This document shows positions 60,469 through 64,000 of a stretch of 64,000 bases of DNA, piece by piece (position 1 is the first letter of the stretch; each line of letters starts with the position of its first letter). The DNA lies in the NCBI RefSeq assembly GCF_003073045.1, contig NC_037590.1:12920311-12984310 (forward strand). Reading direction: 5' to 3'. The DNA is from Pomacea canaliculata (Eukaryota > Mollusca > Gastropoda > Architaenioglossa > Ampullariidae). Made by a program: the position numbers and the translations under genes. Under the pieces are notes generated by a model, which made no database searches, was not told the DNA's origin, and was given only the letters and a program-made list of their open reading frames with translations.

Positions 60469-63400
60469 TCTGGCTAAACGTCTTAATGTACATCAAAAAG
60501 AAAGAAAATAATTTACCAAGAAAGGACATAAAGGTGTTTGCGAAAGGAAGTAAGGAAGCAGTTAGTGATGAAAGGAAGGGAAGAAAAATGAAAGAAAAAG
60601 GGAAAGAAATGAAAAAAAAAGGAAAGGGCAAGAAATATTTTCTCATTCAATGTACAAAAGACGAAACTCCGCGATGTTACTTTCAAATCTGAAAGATTGA
60701 AGATATCAGATCACGTGGGACAAAAATCTAGCACGTCCCAGAAACCTTTCGGCTCTCCAGCGATATTTGTTGTATATCTTATTTTGTGTGTTGACAAACA
60801 ATCTGTAATTGTTGGGGAAGCACGTAGCCCTTTCTCAACTTTTACGACTCTATCAGATGAGTCTATAAAACATTTGTAGACATTGTCTTTAAACAGTCTA
60901 CACACACGTACAGACCAGGTCATTGCTATTAGGATCTGTCGCTCGAGAATGGCAACGGGCAAACGTTGCTCCATAAAAAGTATATTGACTTTGTTTTACT
61001 TTATTTGTTAATCAACTTCTGCTTCGCTCTGTGTGTTCAGTGACCTGAAAACAGGAAAATGTTTGTGGTACGTGATCCAGTAGTAGAACGTTTAACAGAA
61101 TTTAGGATATAGGAAAAAGAAACAAAGAAAAAAGAAACAAAACAAACAAATAAAAAACCCGGACAACATACAAGTAGGTAAGAAGGCGCACACGCATCCC
61201 CACATATACGTGCATGCAAACACAATTTCCATTTATTTTAATTTCAGTACTAAGAAACTAAGAAATTCCCCAGTGTCTCAGAAAAGCAATTTTGTGAAAT
61301 AATATTACAACTGGTTTTGATAAATTAATCTCTTAAATTTTTGACTAATAGTAATCAAATGGTAAGTTGCTTTGAATGTTTTGACGACCATGATGATGAT
61401 AATTGTGACAACAATAATCCCGACGACAACGATGAGAGCAATGACAAGGTGAAGCTTTTACTGAATATAATAGTCTCAAGCTCTGAGCACGTTTAAGAGC
61501 TTTTGCAAGTCTATCGAAGTAATAATAATGTTTATTTATTTACACCAACGAAAGCACTTAGATACATGATGTCGCAAAAAAATGTATGCCAGAGCCACGA
61601 CACTTAATTATCACTGTCGTGACAGGCACTTTAAATACTGCCTCACAAACTGCCTCATGGTTAAAGGTCACAGTGCAGTGACTTTGACAAAGGCTAAATA
61701 TCCTTAAAGACAGAAAAAAGGGAAAAGCAAGATACTGCGAATGATGAAATAAAAGACTATAGGAAGGATGAAAGAAGAAAAATAAAAAGGAAGAAAGGAG
61801 AGCGTTGGATGAAAAAGTAAAGAAACATAGAAATAAGATATTTTTTGAATGACTGGACGAACCCTGAGACAGTTAACCTGCATTGTACACGTCACTGTTC
61901 CTTTGTCATAATTCCAAAGAGAAGCAAACAACATCCCTACACATTTGGACCAATCGACCACTTACTGATCAATGATGATGGCATTAGACTAGAGGATATG
62001 GAGGCCGGAGAAGATAAGGTGGTTGTGTGGACAGAACTTTGCAGACGAGCGCCATCTGGACAGCACGAGCTGGTCTCAAGCCGCCACAGGTCGGTGATAA
62101 TCATGATTCTCTAGAGTTCATAGATATGCATGAAAATCTGTGCAATCATTTCTATCCTGCTAAAAATATATATCTATCATTCAATGACCTAACATTAGGA
62201 GGTAGTGATGTGATGTGGCTTACTGAAAGGTTGAGACATCTGATCACGTGTGAATAATTCTTTAACCTCAAGAGAAAATTGTTGTGTATTTTGTATCGTG
62301 GAAAAAACGGTTCGTGTTGTAGAGGAAACAGGCAGCACACGTAGATTTATAACAATTATGTAGATATTGACTCACACTCATACAACCTACACCCACACCC
62401 ACACACACAAAACCCTTGTGATGAGATATTATGACCAGAGAATTAAGAGGACAAACATTCGTTGGCAGAAACGAACATCAAAATAAATATACTAGCCTTC
62501 ATTTGTAAAACGCGCGATCGAATCATACAAAATACTGTCCATAAAGAAAAGAATGCACAGTGAAACCAACATATTCATTCTTCCGTAGTTTATATTTCTT
62601 TAAAGAAGCATACTAAAATATTACCGCCCTTATTAATTAAAGGTATCAGTAACACTGATTGAAATCTTAAAAAAAAATGCACACACACACACTATTTTTA
62701 ACTTCTACAGCTTTGAACAAACGCACGTGCATAGGCAGCTTCATTCATGTGGATCTCTCAATTTACGAGATGTCTCTGCAATGTCTTGCCGACTGGATAC
62801 TTGTCTCTGCTTATACCTCACTGTTTGGTAGGTAACTGAGAACTGACACGTATATAAGCTCTAAGCTCGCTAGCAATTAGGCGGCCACATGTTGCTGTCT
62901 GTTTTATGGCTCTTAAAAACAGGTTTTTTTTTTCTGTCGCATTCATCCTCGATCAAAATTCAACATGGAGAATGCCTGCACGTGTCGGTAGCTGGCAGCA
63001 AACGTTAAGACATGAAACACGACCTCTCCGGAAAAATAACTTATGGGATAATAGCCTCAAACTCGGGGCACATTTAAGACTTTATTTGCAGCTGGAGTGT
63101 GTGTGGCGGTTTAGGAGCCAGAGGGAAATAATGCCACTCAAGGCTTCTGGTTGAGCCGAGAGATGAATTTAGAGAAAATTGTCACTTTTGCAAATCCACG
63201 ATAATACATTAACATTTGCTTCATGAAATTACTAGAGATACGAGCTGGAGTATACACGCACGTTCACCAGGAAATACAACTCCTTTTTCAGACAAGAGTT
63301 CTGTCCCTTTGCCTACGAGGCTGAGGCGAGCGGCTTGCTGATTTATTATTATTATTATTTTTTTTTGGTTTTGTTTTGTTTTTGTTTTGTGTGTGTGTGT

Positions 63401-64000
63401 AAAGGTCTCAGTGAAGGGAAAAACTTCGGGAGCCTTCGGAAGCGTGACGTCAGCGACCTTGGCAGTCCGAGTTCAGAGGAACCCTAGCTTTGCTTCAATC
63501 TTTGGAAGCTATGAAACTTGTTCTGGTGCTAATTCAGCAACTTTTAAACACTATGAAGGGCTGCATAAAGTTTATTGCGACAGCCAAAATAGCTCCAGGC
63601 CTAAAACTGATGACAGGTAAAGGTAAAATAAATGAGGGCCCAAATCAACCGAAACAATGTCAAACTACAAGTAGGTTAGATTAGTGAAGATCGCGAGCAC
63701 CGTCTCAGTAGCGTAGGGGTTAGGGTTAGAAAAAAACCCCAGACCGATTAAAATAAACAATTTCAGTAAGGGAGTAAACATTGATTTCTTCTATCTTCTT
63801 GTAAAGACTTGATTATATATATATCTCTTGAAAAAATAATTTTTCAGTGTGAATCAGGTAACAAACAAAACACCGAAGAATGGGAGATAACAAGCAAAAT
63901 CTTTTTTACGTGTCTTACGTCCCTTTGATTAGTTTATCCTCTGCCAGTTTGAATGAGCTCAGGTTATTAGCTTGAGTATTATTTTAATAGCTTAACTAAG
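60469..64000. other. No gene recognised
   Basis: The longest suggestive frame is 61845-62114 (with a GPIDHLLINDDGIRLEDMEAG segment), which has no family I recognise and no clear splice partners. Simple runs occur: GGAAAGAAATGAAAAAAAAGG near 60600, CACACACA at 62680, TTATTATTATT near 63345 and TG at 63390. Confidence 0.45.

Overview
This is a window of animal nuclear DNA. Genes are split by introns with GT/AG borders, the sequence is mostly AT-rich, and retroelements and DNA transposons are abundant. One gene is clearly metazoan (VPS25, ESCRT-II), and a lineage-expanded family of intronless or nearly intronless class A GPCRs fills the middle. The receptor expansion and repeat style suggest a lophotrochozoan, most likely a mollusc. 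That is an inference; no species-specific marker was seen.

Layout. 1-11738 (minus): 17 exons of a UFD2/UBE4-type ubiquitin-chain elongation factor. The gene runs off the left edge, so the U-box end is not in view. Its 5' exons add an EF-hand and a membrane segment. 11739-12045: a head-to-head intergenic space of 307 bp. 12046-14317 (plus): a complete six-exon VPS25. 14.3-17.5 kb: no gene seen. 17.5-50.5 kb: a receptor array with seven members. One is GC-rich, broken and on the minus strand (17.5-19.1 kb). One is frameshifted at 23.3-24.4 kb. A tandem ~6 kb duplication carries a dead copy (27.9-29.1 kb) and an intact copy (33.6-34.7 kb). Three further units have receptors at 38.3 kb (intact), 42.6 kb (frameshifted) and 49.4 kb (intact), each preceded by the same decayed LINE reverse-transcriptase fragment.

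Mobile DNA. Three foldback-type elements (arms built of ~15-bp subrepeats, exact 8-bp target duplications) sit at 40.8, 46.1 and 46.8 kb. One is nested in a mariner/pogo-like MITE, and two of the inserted loci have an empty counterpart elsewhere in the window. At 52.2-60.5 kb lies a full-length Ty3/gypsy-class LTR retrotransposon on the minus strand, with the unusual order gag-protease-integrase-RT-RNase H. Its RT region is split by a 2.6 kb hAT transposon with perfect terminal repeats and an 8-bp target duplication. 60.5-64 kb shows no convincing gene.

Reliability. The two LTRs differ by four single-base homopolymer indels and no substitutions. This suggests that residual homopolymer indels remain in the assembly, so single frameshifts in the receptors and transposons should not be read as proof of pseudogenes. 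The receptor at 27.9-29.1 kb has several lesions and looks truly dead.
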